Positions 12,057-22,554 of a stretch of 64,000 bases of DNA are shown one piece after another. The notes under the pieces were generated by a model that worked only from the letters and a program-made list of their open reading frames with translations, made no database searches and was not told the origin of the DNA. Every line of letters begins with the position of its first letter. Within the stretch, counting starts at the first letter, position 1. The stretch covers positions 868,001-932,000 of the forward strand of contig JYIP02000010.1 in the NCBI GenBank assembly GCA_001051155.2. Reading direction: 5' to 3'. Both the position numbers and the translations under genes were made by a program. This stretch comes from Chrysoporthe austroafricana (taxonomy: Eukaryota > Ascomycota > Sordariomycetes > Diaporthales > Cryphonectriaceae).

Positions 12057-13130
12057 GTGGTCCCTCCTGGACGCGTTGAACACAAATCTCCAGGGCGGTC
12101 GGAAAAGCCTGACCGATGTACTCGGTTCAGGCTCGTGACTGTGAGAGAAACCAGCAGTGACGCGCTTAAGCTAATCCGCAAAGAAGCCACAAAGAATAAG
12201 GTCCTATTCCAAGAGAGACTCTTCGAGAGCCAGTTTTCGAAAGACCTGTCATTCTTCGATCGTTGGGACTTGATCTGCTCTGCCATATACGGAATTGCTA
12301 ACGGGCTGCACTGGATACACCAACACAATGTTGTCCATCGGTGAGTCGTCGAGATCTTCTTGTCCATCCGGCTAGTGCCGGATATCGCAAAGCAGCGCTT
12401 ATAGCCTACCGGGTGAATGCTGTCTGGCTAATCGGCCTTAGAGATCTACATCCTTGGAATATATTCGTGACGGATCGCACGATCGAGCTTGACCCTAACA
12501 AACCGCATGAGTATAAGTACGTGATTGGCGACCTAGGCGAAGGCAAGAGGCTCAGTACATTGGCAGCCGGTCAGGGTCATTTCCACGCGAGCTACGGCGC
12601 TGTCGACTATCGCGCGCCAGAACAGCTGGGCGGTAATTTCGATTACGATGATCTGCCCAGTAATAAGGCTGCCGAGATTTTCTCTTTCGCAGTCTTGATT
12701 TGCAATATTCTAGGCTTGCCCAGGCTTGCACGGGATGAGAGCTAATCCTTCTATCCCGGACGAGGTCGTGATGGATGCTGGCATCATGCAGACCGACTCG
12801 ATCTCACCAGATGAGGCGCGCTTCATTGTACCAAGGGAGATACGCGACACTCTTGGCCAGTGCCTGCTGGCAGACCCAGCTAAGAGACCGCAGACCTCCA
12901 GGGTAGCGACTGGGTTTGAGAATCTTTGGTCTGATTTCATCGGTCAATACCGAGGCATGGCCGAAGACTGCAGCGATTCGAGCCAGGAGGAGGCATACTT
13001 GAAGAAGATTACTTGGTGCTACTGGAATTGGGAAGAGGCTATTATGGCAGGACGCGGCGGTAATAAGAGCACTACCGACGAGTCTACCCAAGCGGGGCTT
13101 TCTCCTGTATACGATGAGGATGACGTCTGA
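12057..13130 (+). pseudogene. Protein-kinase-like pseudogene, 5'-truncated and frameshifted
   Basis: The conserved C-lobe of a eukaryotic protein kinase is readable. The alpha-E helix precedes VVHR, which is interrupted by a 101-bp intron (12341-12441, GTGAGT donor, GCTAATC branch, TTAG end). Splicing restores the catalytic loop HRDLHPWN. DLGEGKR follows in the DFG position, YRAPEQ is the APE motif, KAAEIFSFAVL is helix F, and a late CLLADPAKRP segment is typical of helix H-I. Two defects are visible. No glycine loop or catalytic lysine precedes 12057. The frame also changes within a 10-bp tandem duplication (12712-12731), so helix F runs into a stop at 12743-12745 while the remaining C-lobe continues in another frame to 13130. 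Counting one copy of the repeat keeps one frame throughout. A sequencing or assembly error is the alternative to true pseudogenisation. Confidence 0.75.
12712..12731. repeat. 10-bp tandem duplication causing a frameshift
   Basis: AGGCTTGCCC is followed directly by AGGCTTGCAC. The ten extra bases shift the kinase-like reading frame by +1, exactly where the two frames of the locus meet. Confidence 0.8.
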
Positions 13131-13798
13131 GGCGTATCATATAAGTCACTCTTTCAATTCAGTTCCGCGTTACTTATTTCAATATATTTCTCAGCAAATA
13201 TAATTATTTATTTTCAGCCCTCAGCAGACTGTTTCCAACCTCTTAATACCGAATATAACGCATGACTTCTGACAGCAACCTGGGATTGTTATACTAGGTG
13301 CATAGTCATCCTAGGGATGATGGCCACCTAAGGTGCGAAGTAAGGGGATAGTTAGGGACGTGCTTATTGAGAGAGCCAAAAGCGCCAATGATATCGTAGG
13401 ACGGGGCCTTTGGCTGAGGCCAGTAGGGTCGCTGCACTGAGGAGTGGTATATTAAGTACCGACATCATACATGGTTTTGCCTATGCGCCGTAGCAGGTTC
13501 TTCGAGTAGACGTATGTACGGTTGGAGGTAGCTTAGCTGGAGAGATAGCACAGACAGTACGATTCCCAAAGTGGTTGCATGCAATGATTTCATTCTGGAT
13601 GGTCGAGAGGGCACGCAGCCTGACGCCCCTCCCTTTCCGAACCATCGAACCTATATCAGCTACCCAGGCGCTTGGCCCCCCTCAGATGGCCATGATGGTC
13701 CCTGCGCGCCGAGGCGCACCCAATCGCTAGCTCATCAGCGCACCAACAGGCGCCCTGGGATTAACCTGCGCCATCTCCACCCTTGACATAATCAACCC
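13131..13798. other. Intergenic, no gene seen
   Basis: This is the 3' flank of the kinase-like pseudogene (AT-rich near 13170-13260) and of the cupin gene. The 71-codon plus-strand open frame at 13571-13786 is proline-rich without recognisable domains and is probably chance. Confidence 0.5.
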
Positions 13799-14173
13799 TT
13801 AGACGGCGCCCCTCTTCCTCTGCCCGACGTAGAAGGCCACGCCGCCCTTCTCGCTCGTGAACGTGACGGTGACGCCCTTGGGGAAGAAGAAGTGGTCGCC
13901 CTTCTTGGCGTGGACCGTTTGGCCGCTCTCGTCGACCAGGGTGAAGTCGCCGTCCAGGATGATCTTCATCTCGTCGTAGGTGTACGTGTACTTGAGCGGG
14001 GTGCCCGGCTCGAGGCGGAAGAGGCCCGACGACAGCGGGGACTCCGGGTTGGTCGCCTCCGACGAGAAGATGTCCTCCAGGTACGCATTCTCGTTGGCCA
14101 GGAGGGCCGGCGAGAAGGAGGCCGGCAGGCCGGCGTGGTGCTGGAACGCGATGGGCTTTGCGTCTGTGGCCAT
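13799..14173 (-). CDS. EutQ-like cupin-domain protein (124 aa)
   Basis: This is a single-exon gene from MATDAKPIAFQHHAG to a TAA stop. A cupin barrel is apparent in residues about 55-120. YTYDEMKIILDGDFTLVDE is cupin motif 1-like, AKKGDHFFFPKG is the loop that leads into motif 2, and VTFTSEKGGVAFYVGQRKRG follows. The size and pattern match small stand-alone cupins of the EutQ / ethanolamine-utilisation type, common in ascomycetes. Canonical metal histidines are few, so metal binding is uncertain. The start was chosen because upstream in-frame codons are low-complexity (K/Q- and S/T-rich) and look like 5' leader. The copper amine oxidase gene lies upstream on the same strand, about 970 bp away, which suggests a shared role in amine metabolism. 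That link is inference. Confidence 0.8.
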   Translation of the reverse strand: MATDAKPIAFQHHAGLPASFSPALLANENAYLEDIFSSEATNPESPLSSGLFRLEPGTPLKYTYTYDEMKIILDGDFTLVDESGQTVHAKKGDHFFFPKGVTVTFTSEKGGVAFYVGQRKRGAV

Positions 14174-15138
14174 GGTGTGTGTGCTGGGAGCGATGAAGCT
14201 GCCTGGGCTCTGGGGTGGTTTCTGTTGTTTTTGTTTTTGTTCCTTTTTTTTTTTTGTATTCAAGATGGAAAACGTTTCGTCTGCAAGAAAATAACGGGCA
14301 GATCTGGGTGAGTAGTATATAGAAGAATAGCAGGACGTGTCAAGGACGGACGAGGTGAGGTCTGTCAGGGCGGGCAGGCCGCAATATAAACCTCCAGAGC
14401 CCTCCGCCCCGACCTCCTCGTCGTCACTCTTCCCCTCCTCCTCCTCCACCACCTCCTCCTCTTCACATGACTAGGCCAGGCCAGCGCAGCACCGAGTTAA
14501 CGCCAAGTGCCCGCCCGCCGGCCGCCGTTCTCGCTCGTGATAGCGCCCGCCCAGGCAGGCGACGCACGTCCCGGTCCCCAATCGATATCGCGCGGCTTAT
14601 CTGGGTGACACCGGCCGGCCGTGGCGCGGCCCAGTCCCCTATCTACAGTAGCGCTGGAGCCACTATCGCCGGTGTGGGGAATGCCGAGAACGGCGCTGGC
14701 GATCTCGCTTTTTGGGACCACCAGGCGCTGCGTGGCGCCCGCGTGCCAGGGCGCAGAAGCAATGGCGATGCGCGTTCCCGTTTTATCTTGCCGACAGTTC
14801 TCCGTGGACAATCCCGACGATGTGCGATGACCTGGCTGCTGCGGAGTCCGGCCTGCATCTTTTGACCTGAACGTCTGCCGTAATGGGTTCCAGGGTTCCA
14901 GACAGGCAATGTCGCAATCGATACGCAGGAGGCTGCCGGCATGCGCAGGGAGGACATCCAGAGCTTATTCGGATGGTGGCGGTGGTTTTCCCGGGGGGGG
15001 GTGAAGGGTTCTTCTCTACTAGGTATATCGATAAATATATCTATCTAGAGGAGGCCGCAGCCGGCCGGGTGCCCAAAAAAGATCCCACAACACAGAACAA
15101 ACACGCAGCCTGTCTTCACGAACGCCCTCCTGGTCTGT
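14174..15138. other. Intergenic between cupin and amine oxidase genes
   Basis: This holds the promoter and 5' leader of the cupin gene, with TATA-like sequence on the minus strand near 14311-14316 and 14383-14390. A T run at 14246-14256 corresponds to an A-rich leader. The 3' flank of the amine oxidase gene lies at the other end. No further gene is seen. Confidence 0.5.
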
Positions 15139-17470
15139 CTACTTGGTGCAGCAGGCCGCCGGCGCGCCGCCCTGCCCGACCTCCAGCGCCGCCACGCCGT
15201 CCACGACCCCGTTCAGCCCGACGCTGCAGTTGACCTCCTGCCGGCTCGGCGGGACGTCCAGCGCCGGGTTGCGTTCGAAGAAGTTGACCGGCCGCAGGGT
15301 GACCTTGAGCATCTCCATGGGCATGACGGGGAAGTCCTCGATGCGCGGGATGTGGTTGATGCCGAACTGCACCCAGACGACGGGCTCCGCGCCGCCCTCG
15401 CCGAGCGTGTCCCGGCGGCCGGCCCACGCGCGCACGCCGGCGCCGCCCCGCGACTGGTTCGTATAGTAGCCGCCCGCGAAGAGCTCGTTCTCCGCGTACC
15501 CCGTCACGTAGATGCTGTGGTCGGCGAACTCGGCGCGCCGGAAGTGGTACGACTCGCTGTCCGCCAGCATGGGCTGCATGGGCGGCACGTGGATCTTGTA
15601 CCCGACGCTCGCGCCGTTGACGGCGTTGCGCACGCCCGTGTTGACGATCTTGAACGTGCGGTTGCGCGCCGCGTCAAGGTCGTACCCGCCCGACGTCGTG
15701 ACGGGCGTGCGCCGGACCGTGTAGCCGACGCCGTGCGGGTTCTCCGTGGCGTCCCGCGGGAGGGCGTGCGCCTCCTCGTACACCACGGCCTGGTTGCCCC
15801 GCCCGCCGACCATGGGGTCGACGCGCAGGGAGAAGAAGTGCTGGTGGTACCCGCCCAGCACGCCCGGGTGCACGACGGTGCCGTAGGGATGCGGCGCCGT
15901 GGACAGCTCCAGGTCGACGGGCTGCGTGGACAGGATGCCTGTCGCGCGCACCTCGTAGGTGAGGTCGCCGGCCAGGTTGAAGTTCCACGCCAGGATGTAC
16001 TCGTAGTTGGACACGGTCAGGATCGTCTGCAGCACCAGCTCGCGGTTGCGCACCACGACGGCGCGGTTGGTGCGGTAGTTGGTGTGCTTCCACAGCAGGC
16101 CGGCGTCCTGCTCGTGGATGCAGACGACGTTGGGGTAGTCGGCAGGGCGGCCCTCGGTGTCGGCCAGGACGCCGGAGATGTAGTAGATGGCGCCGAGGCA
16201 GTCGCAGCCGAGGGCCAGGTTGTTGGCCATGATGCCGGCGCCGACGTCGCCGAGGTCGAAGGCCTGCTTCTTGTGGAACGGGTGGCGCGGATCGGCGTAG
16301 GGGATGGCCATGTCGGAGAGCGACAGCCGGTGGAAGAGGGGCCGGCCGTCGTAGTGGACGTCGTAGAGGACCATGCCCTCGCGCTGGTTGAAGCCGACCT
16401 TGAAGTCCCACTTCTGCCAGGCGATCGTCTTGCCGAGCTCGCTGAAGGGGGAGACTGTGAAGGAGGCGCCCTCGGGCTGGACGACCTGCAGCGGCTTGAG
16501 GTCCTTGCGGAGGCCGCCCGGCTGGGCCTCGGGGATGTACTCGTTGGGCGGCACGGGGCCCTTCCACGGCTCCAGGGGCTTGACGGTGCTGTCGTGGCCC
16601 GTGGGCAGGATGTCGATGCGGATGACCTTGTAGTCGACCGTGTCGACGACCGGCGAGATGGGCAGGGGGAACGCGTAGTGACAGCTGTCCGCCTCGGCCG
16701 AGTTGGCCGGGTCGCGCATGTAGAGGAAGCACTGCTTGACACGCTTGTGGTCGGAGAAGAGCCCCTCGTGAACGCCGTCGGAGCCTAGATACACATGTCA
16801 ATACTCTGGCCTCACGGACAGAGGCGTTCCCTCCGGCCCCGGAACCTGTCCTGGACTGACCATAGATCCACGGGTCCGAGACCACGACGGTGCCCTCTGG
16901 CAGCTTCAGCTTGGCGATCTCGGCCTTGACGCCCTCATCCTCCATCATGGCCTTCTCGATGGCGATGATCTCCTCCCCGTCGCCGGGGGCGTGGATGAAG
17001 GGGCCGAGGCGGACATTGCTCTCGACCTTGTCCGCCGTCAGGTTGACGACAGCCTCATGGAGTTTGTCCTGCCACGAGGTTAACAAGGGGGCCACTTCCG
17101 ACGGGAGGGGACGGAGATAGAGGCAACTTACAGTGTTCCGCAGGTAGTAGACGACCTGGCTCTTCCTCTCGATCGGATGGGGAGGGGCCTGGCCCGCCCT
17201 CTCCGCCTCGAGGTATGGTACCAGCTCGGCCTTCGGCGGCTCGAGGAGGGTGACGATCTTGAACTGGAACCTGGTGCCCTCGGGCCACTGCGCCCTGATC
17301 AGCGACGACGATCGGGAGATCTCGTCCCCGGTCAGAGGGCCGAGAGGGTGTGAGGGGCCCGTCGCCGTCCCGGAGGAGGCACTGGCGGCACCGGCAGTCT
17401 TGGTTCCGCTGTCGACACCGTCTGCCGCTTCCGGCGTCGCCACGGCGGCCTTGGTATCGTCTGCCGTCAT
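15139..17470 (-). CDS. Copper amine oxidase (730 aa)
   Basis: There are three exons: 17470-17132, 17068-16861 and 16784-15139. Intron 1 has a GTAAGT donor and a GGCAG acceptor. Intron 2 has GTCAGT and TCTAG and splits the glycine codon of IYGSDG. The spliced product shows the N-terminal N2/N3 domains and a complete catalytic domain. The proposed catalytic base is Asp362 in FDLGDVGAG. The topaquinone precursor is Tyr443 in SNYEY. Copper ligands are His496 and His498 in YHQHFFSLRVDP, and His660 in NHIPRIED. The family oxidises primary amines to aldehydes with release of ammonia and hydrogen peroxide, and fungal members are commonly peroxisomal. The C-terminus (CCTK) is not a classical SKL signal, so location is unclear. 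The start ATG at 17470 was preferred over one 46 codons upstream because the intervening residues look like leader. All key residues are intact. Confidence 0.93.
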
Positions 17471-18679
17471 GCTGTGTAGGGAGAGGGACCACAGGAGGAG
17501 GGCTGCCCGGTGGAGAGAGCGTGGACAAATAGATGACTTGAGGATAGAGAGGTATGCTGGCGGGCCACTGGTCTGGTCTGGTCTGGCCTGGTGAAGTTCG
17601 ATGATCACAGGAGGGCAGCGGTGCTGATATATGCGGTGTTCAAGAGGGAGAGCGAGAGGCGTTCCCCTCCTTATCGAGCCGTCCCCGAGGCTGCGCGATA
17701 GTGAAAGTTAGTGATAGTGATAATGTACTGTGCCCCTCCCCTCTTCTCGTGACGGCGTGAACGGGCAAAGGACTTGCTTTAGTTTGTGACTAGTAGTATT
17801 TGGCTGTGCCTTGTCTATGCCGGGTGGACTTGCCGGAGGAGGTCAAACGCAGCTGGAATCAGGGTCCATCGACGGCGACGTGATTGGCCGGGGCGCTGGT
17901 GGTCGAGGTGAGCGTCGAGGATGGCATTTCTCCACCGGAAGTCGTGCTAGGCTGAGAGGTCATGCACGGCGTGCTGCTGCCGCGGCTCCTGGTTCGTCCG
18001 TCATAGGACTTACACAGCAGAGGCAGCGAATTAATCATTAATCGGCGGGCGCCGGCAAGATACGCCACGGCTCCGCTCCCGCCGCCGCTCCCGCCGCCGC
18101 TCCCGCGGCCATAGTAATAATACCGTATTACTTGGTCCACTCGCTGACTACGCGCATTCCTGTCAGTACTGGACAACCACGCCCCATCACGACTCTACTA
18201 CACAGCATGTGGGCTGTGGTTGTTTTTGTTGTTGTGTAAGGCGAATAGAGACTGGTGATAGTGGTGGTGGTGGCACTCTGCTATGTGTGGTATGGACCCT
18301 GAGAGAGGGTATTTTATTCTACACCGTTTCCCACCAATATCGACATGGAATGGATGCCCGTGCAGGGCAGAAATTAGTGCTCACCGAGTGCATCAGACAG
18401 ACAGATGACGGTGCTTGTCTCTTTCTCTCTTTCTCTTTCTCCCTCTCTCTTTCTCATACTTTCCCCTCCCGTCCCCTCGGCAGCGCGTTCCTTCACGACA
18501 CCAGCCAGGCGTGCTGTCGGGACTTGTCTACAGCCTGCTCGCTCGTGGCAGCCTGCGCAGCCTCTCCACGGTCTCCCCCCTCCTCTTTCCCCCATGTTAA
18601 TGATAGCAGCCTGCGCCGACAGCAGTGGCCACGAGCCCTTCTCTTCCTCCCCTCATCCCCAAGACGGAACTCCCGCCTC
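17471..18679. other. Intergenic, with CT-rich tract
   Basis: This holds the amine oxidase promoter side and the 3' flank of the next minus-strand gene. A pyrimidine (CTTT/CTCT) tract occupies about 18416-18463. Short GGT/GTG and CCGCTC runs lie near 18260 and 18070-18105. No gene is recognised. Confidence 0.5.
17627..17632 (-). promoter_or_regulatory. TATA-like box of the amine oxidase gene
   Basis: ATATAT on the minus strand lies about 157 bp upstream of the chosen start at 17470. It is supported only by position and sequence. Confidence 0.35.
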
Positions 18680-19520
18680 CTATCCGAACAGCCCCTTGGT
18701 GACCCACCGGCTCGCGCTGACCATCCACAGCCTGGCATAGTACTGGTGCGCGATCTCCATGTACTTGGGCATGGGCCCCAGGATGCCGTCCTGGCGGGCG
18801 GCGCTGTTGAAGAAGCAGCTCTTGAGCCCCAGCTCGACCTCGCCGCGCTCCCGGTCCACCTCGGCGTACATGACGAACAGCCCGTCGCTGTCGCGCGGGC
18901 CCTGCGAGCGCGGCGAGTCGCCGCACCGCACCGTGATGGCGTGCGGCGTCTTCTCCACCACCTCGAAGTGATCCGTGATGTGCGTGCCGGGCTCGTACGT
19001 GGAGGCCGCGAGGTCGCGCGGGGACCAGAGCTGCGACGGCGTCTCGGGCTGGTACTTCTGGGCGAGGTAGCGGCGCTGGAGGCGGTAGGCTGTCGGCGGC
19101 GGAAGGGGGAGACTCGTCAGCAAAGTTTGCCGCCATGCGGTGCAGGAGTGACAAGGAGAGAGAGAGAGAGAGAGAGAGAGAAGGGAGGGAGGAAGGGAAG
19201 AGGGCAAGGCAGAAGAAGGGGGCCTGCTCCCAGGGCGCGCACTCACCCCATCCTGCCCACACGCCCCGGCAGAACTCGAGGGCCAGGTCGCCCTCCTTCT
19301 GCAGCAGCTCGGGCCGGACCTTGTCGAGGGGGATCCGCTTGATGCACACGTCCTGCGTCGTGGGGTTGTTGTAGATGTTGTAGCGGGCGTACGTCCTGCT
19401 GGACCAGATCGGGTCGTCGCGCGGGAGCGGGCAGATGATCGAGGTCGTGCCGGCGACGTAGCCCACGAAGGCTGTCCCCGTCAGGACGGTCGTGTAGAGG
19501 GTGCGCTTGATGTTGCCCAT
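18680..19520 (-). CDS. Membrane-anchored fungal protein of unknown function (227 aa)
   Basis: The two exons, 19520-19247 and 19089-18680, are joined by a 157-bp intron with a GTGAGT donor and a CCGACAG acceptor, in frame. The N-terminus MGNIKRTLYTTVLTGTAFVG is a hydrophobic signal-anchor segment (about residues 6-27), followed by a soluble domain. That domain contains RDDPIWSSRTYARYNIYNNP near residues 34-53, a WSPRDLAASTYEPGTHITDHF stretch, VYAEVD-like acidic strands and a conserved-looking HQYYARLWMVSASRWV end. The arrangement resembles uncharacterised ascomycete proteins, but I cannot name the family. The intron contains a (GA)n microsatellite. The long pyrimidine tracts upstream (minus strand, about 19620-19680) are typical of fungal promoters. 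Confidence 0.8.
19156..19180. repeat. (GA)n microsatellite in intron
   Basis: About 12 uninterrupted GA units occur, lying wholly inside the intron of the 18680-19520 gene. Confidence 0.9.
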
Positions 19521-20734
19521 CTTGGTTGGGGTGCTAGCTGGCTTGGCTTGTCTGCAGGCGCGTCGAGCTCGAGCTGGTGACGACCAGCCGTATGGTGCTG
19601 TGGTGTGTTGTGTACGTTCGTGGGCTGGAGAGGAGAGAGGTAGAGGGAGGAGAAAGAGAGAGAGAGAGCGAGGTGGGAGAGGAGGCTGTCGCGTGATGTG
19701 ATGGTTGTTTGGAAACCTGGCGACGCACCACCTTCCAAACGGTTCGGCTCTGATAGGCGCCCTCGGCTGATGGCGACGGAGCTTTACGGAGCTCTGGCCA
19801 CCCCCGTCCCCACTGTAGCCCGATGCCCTGTGGGCCCCCAGGCCCCCCTGGAAGCCCTGCCGCGGCCCCTCTACCCAGTGCAGCAGGCCTGGCGTGCCTG
19901 GCCCCTGTCCCTCCCTGTCCCTCCCCCCCACCGGCCCCCGCGCCAGCCGATGGCGGGGTAAACGAAGAGCACTAAACAGAAGGTCTCCAGGGCGCTTGTA
20001 GCACTGCAGGGGTACCACTTAGTTACTGGACCACTTGGGATCCGCATCCGCCTCGTCTGGGGAGAAGACATCATAACCCTAACCAAGCAGCGGGGACAGT
20101 AAGGTCGACGAGCAGAGCATCGAGTAGAGCACCTCGCTCGTACAGCCACGAGATGCACAGCTCGGAGGGCCACGAACAACAGGATGCCTGAGGTGCGCTT
20201 AACAAGCAAGAAGCTGTTCGTGATGGTTAACTTCATCCACCAGGTAAGATAACGAGACGCACTGGGCGCGGTCCTCCATCCATCGTCAACCGTCTCGACC
20301 GCAATGCAGGACCAGCCCACGACAAGATGGGACAGGGACAGGACCATCACGAGCGTCTAAAGGGTCGATCTACTTCGCTTCTTCACATTGTCGATCCTCT
20401 GAACTCGTGTTCTGTCATTACTCGGGTCGAGCGGCCCTGCACCAGCGATCGACCTCCCAGGAGAACCCTGAGATTGGCACGCCTGATACAGCCGTCGTCT
20501 CAACTTCAGGCCTGGCCTCCTCTGCTCTTTGATATGGCAACCATGTTCAGATGCTTATTGTTTCTTCCTCTCGCTCTTGGCGGAACATTCTTCTTTCTTT
20601 TCTCTCTCTTGGCATCTTGAAGTGGAGCCGGGACGCACGTTCCGAGGCCTCGTCTCTCTGTGGGTTGTCGCCCAGCCTCTGCAGTTGGCCATACAGTTTG
20701 CACTTGTGCTCGGTCTCAACACCAACGACGCGCG
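19521..20734. other. Divergent promoter region
   Basis: The minus-strand gene at 18680-19520 and the plus-strand DUF3431 gene start on either side of this 1.2 kb stretch. A purine-rich tract (GGAGAGAGGTAGAGG-like) lies at about 19625-19680. Open frames inside overlap each other on both strands and match nothing recognisable. Confidence 0.5.
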
Positions 20735-21729
20735 ATGGCGGTCTACGAGAAGCCGCATTTCCGAGTCGCCCTGTTCCTCCTCTACGCCGGCTTCCTCGCC
20801 GTCGTTGCGAGGATGCTCCTCGGCCGCTCGATAAAGAGCCCCCAGCTCATACCTGTCATGGGCAGCGTGAGGAACGCATCGTCCCCGCGGCCGCCGCCCG
20901 GCCTGAGCAAGACCCTCGTCGTGGCCTCGACGACCGAGGACGACACGGCCTGGCTCGACCGGATTCCCCCCTCCCTCAACTGGACTGTCGCCCAGTACCG
21001 CGTCGACGACCCCCTGTCCGCGGCGCTCTCCGTCCCCTCCACGGCGGGCAACGAGGCCGTCGTCTACCTCACCTACATCATCGACCACTACGACGCCCTC
21101 CCGGACGTCGTCTTCTTCCACCACGCCCACCTCCGCGCCTGGCACCAGGGGCTCGACGCCCTGGAGGAGCTCCGCCGGCTCCGGCCTGAGCACGTCCTGC
21201 GCGCCGGCTACGCGAGCACGCGCTGCCTGGCCGGGTGCGAGAACGTCGTGCGGCTCGACGGCGCCGGCCCCGCGCCGGCGCCCGCCGACTGGGCCCGCTT
21301 CCCGCGCCTCGACCGCAAGGCCCGCCTCGCCGCCCTGCTGCACGCCTTCCTCGAGCCTGCCCGCGGCGAGGAGGTGCCCCTGCGGCTAGCCGCGCCGTGC
21401 TGCGCCCAGTTCGCCGTCAGCGGCGAGAGGATCCGCTACAGGAGCCGGGCCTGGTGGGCCGACCTGCGGGGCTGGCTGGTCGACACGCCGCTGCAGAGCC
21501 TCGACAGCGGCCGCCTGATGGAGCACCTCTGGCACATGTGGTTCGGGATGCCCGCCGAGTTGTGAGTGCTTCCTCCGCGCCAGTGGAGATGGACGGGGCC
21601 TTGGCTGCTGGCTGCTTGCTGACAGAACGGTGCGACTCTAGGTGTCCGAGCCTCGAGTCTTGCCAGTGCCTCGTTTTCGGCATCGGCGACAACTGCGAGC
21701 GGTATCTGGAGCAGGAGAGGTATATATGA
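20735..21729 (+). CDS. DUF3431-family type II membrane protein (304 aa)
   Basis: Exons 20735-21561 and 21642-21729 are joined by an 80-bp intron with a GTGAGT donor, a GCTGAC branch and a TCTAG acceptor. The protein has a single N-terminal membrane anchor (about residues 9-30). It then has DUF3431 landmarks: LVVASTTEDDTAWLD, YLTYIIDHYDALPDVVFFHHAH, a GYASTRCLAGC-like segment, PCCAQFAVSGERI, and a C-terminal LMEHLWHMWFG. The family is fungal and its reaction is unknown. The anchor plus luminal domain resembles Golgi-resident enzymes, but that is inference. The start at 20735 begins just before the hydrophobic anchor. An in-frame ATG 25 codons upstream gives a less convincing N-terminus. The intron falls just after the WHMWFG motif, and the last exon is short and cysteine-rich (CPSLESCQC). 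Confidence 0.87.
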
Positions 21730-22554
21730 TAATCGGCACGGGTTCGGTGCATCCGCGGCGTGGTGTTGTCACCACAATAGGGCGTGGGGCTGGCGCGCAG
21801 GGTGGCCTCAAGCTCCCTGGCGCGAGGCAGACGAACAGTGTGCGACTTTTCTCAACAACAGCTATTCCATATTTCGATCAAAGATATGAGGAGAAGGGCG
21901 GAAAATACGGATAAAAGGAAAGAAAATCGCGGCGACGATGAAACCTAGGCGGTATTCTTGCACCCGAGCCCGACCTGAAGCCCACCACACTCTACGGTTG
22001 CAGCTTAGCGCATGGAATACTTGGCTTGTTGATAATCCTAATACTCACCAAAATATCAAAAGCATCGTGTGGCCTCGATCCTCTATCGCATTTCTGCTCC
22101 AGAGGCACCTGCCCCATCAAGCACGCCGACTGAACTCGCCTGTGGAGTGGTGCGACTTGTATGGGCGATGAGTCACTCTGTATGCAAGTCGGATCAACAC
22201 TAACAACCTCCGGGCAAATCTACGCAGCAGGCCTGCTAGTGACACCGTTATCCAACACCACAGAACTCATCACGATGCTGGTCATCCAAGCACGCCAAAC
22301 CCTAATTAGATCACCTCCTCCGGGCGTGGAGGATCCTACACCCTTTAACGATGCTGCGCAGGTCGATCAGGCCGAAGAAGAGCAGAGGAAGGGGGTGGGC
22401 GGAGGGCTGGGTATAACTATAAGCGACTAGCCGCCGCGGTGGGCTCGTGGAGGAAGATCGCGAGACGAGAACATTCAGCGCAACCAGTCGACTGGCGATA
22501 CATCCACGCTTCTTCACCAACTTTGCGTTGCCATTTCACGATACAATTTACCTA
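21730..22554. other. Intergenic, no gene seen
   Basis: This contains the 3' flank of the DUF3431 gene and the promoter of the REI1-like gene. No domain-bearing frame is visible. Confidence 0.5.

Noticed and set aside
13892..14311. 139-codon plus-strand frame over the cupin gene
   Set aside because: It is antisense to the cupin gene, with a Val/Arg/Glu-biased composition and no domain.
16017..16742. Ser/Thr-rich 241-codon minus-strand frame
   Set aside because: It is a second frame within the oxidase exon, low-complexity because of GC-rich codons.
15352..16788. 478-codon open frame on the plus strand over the amine oxidase
   Set aside because: It is the exact antisense of the intact oxidase exon, rich in Val/Arg/Ala from GC-biased third positions, with no domain.
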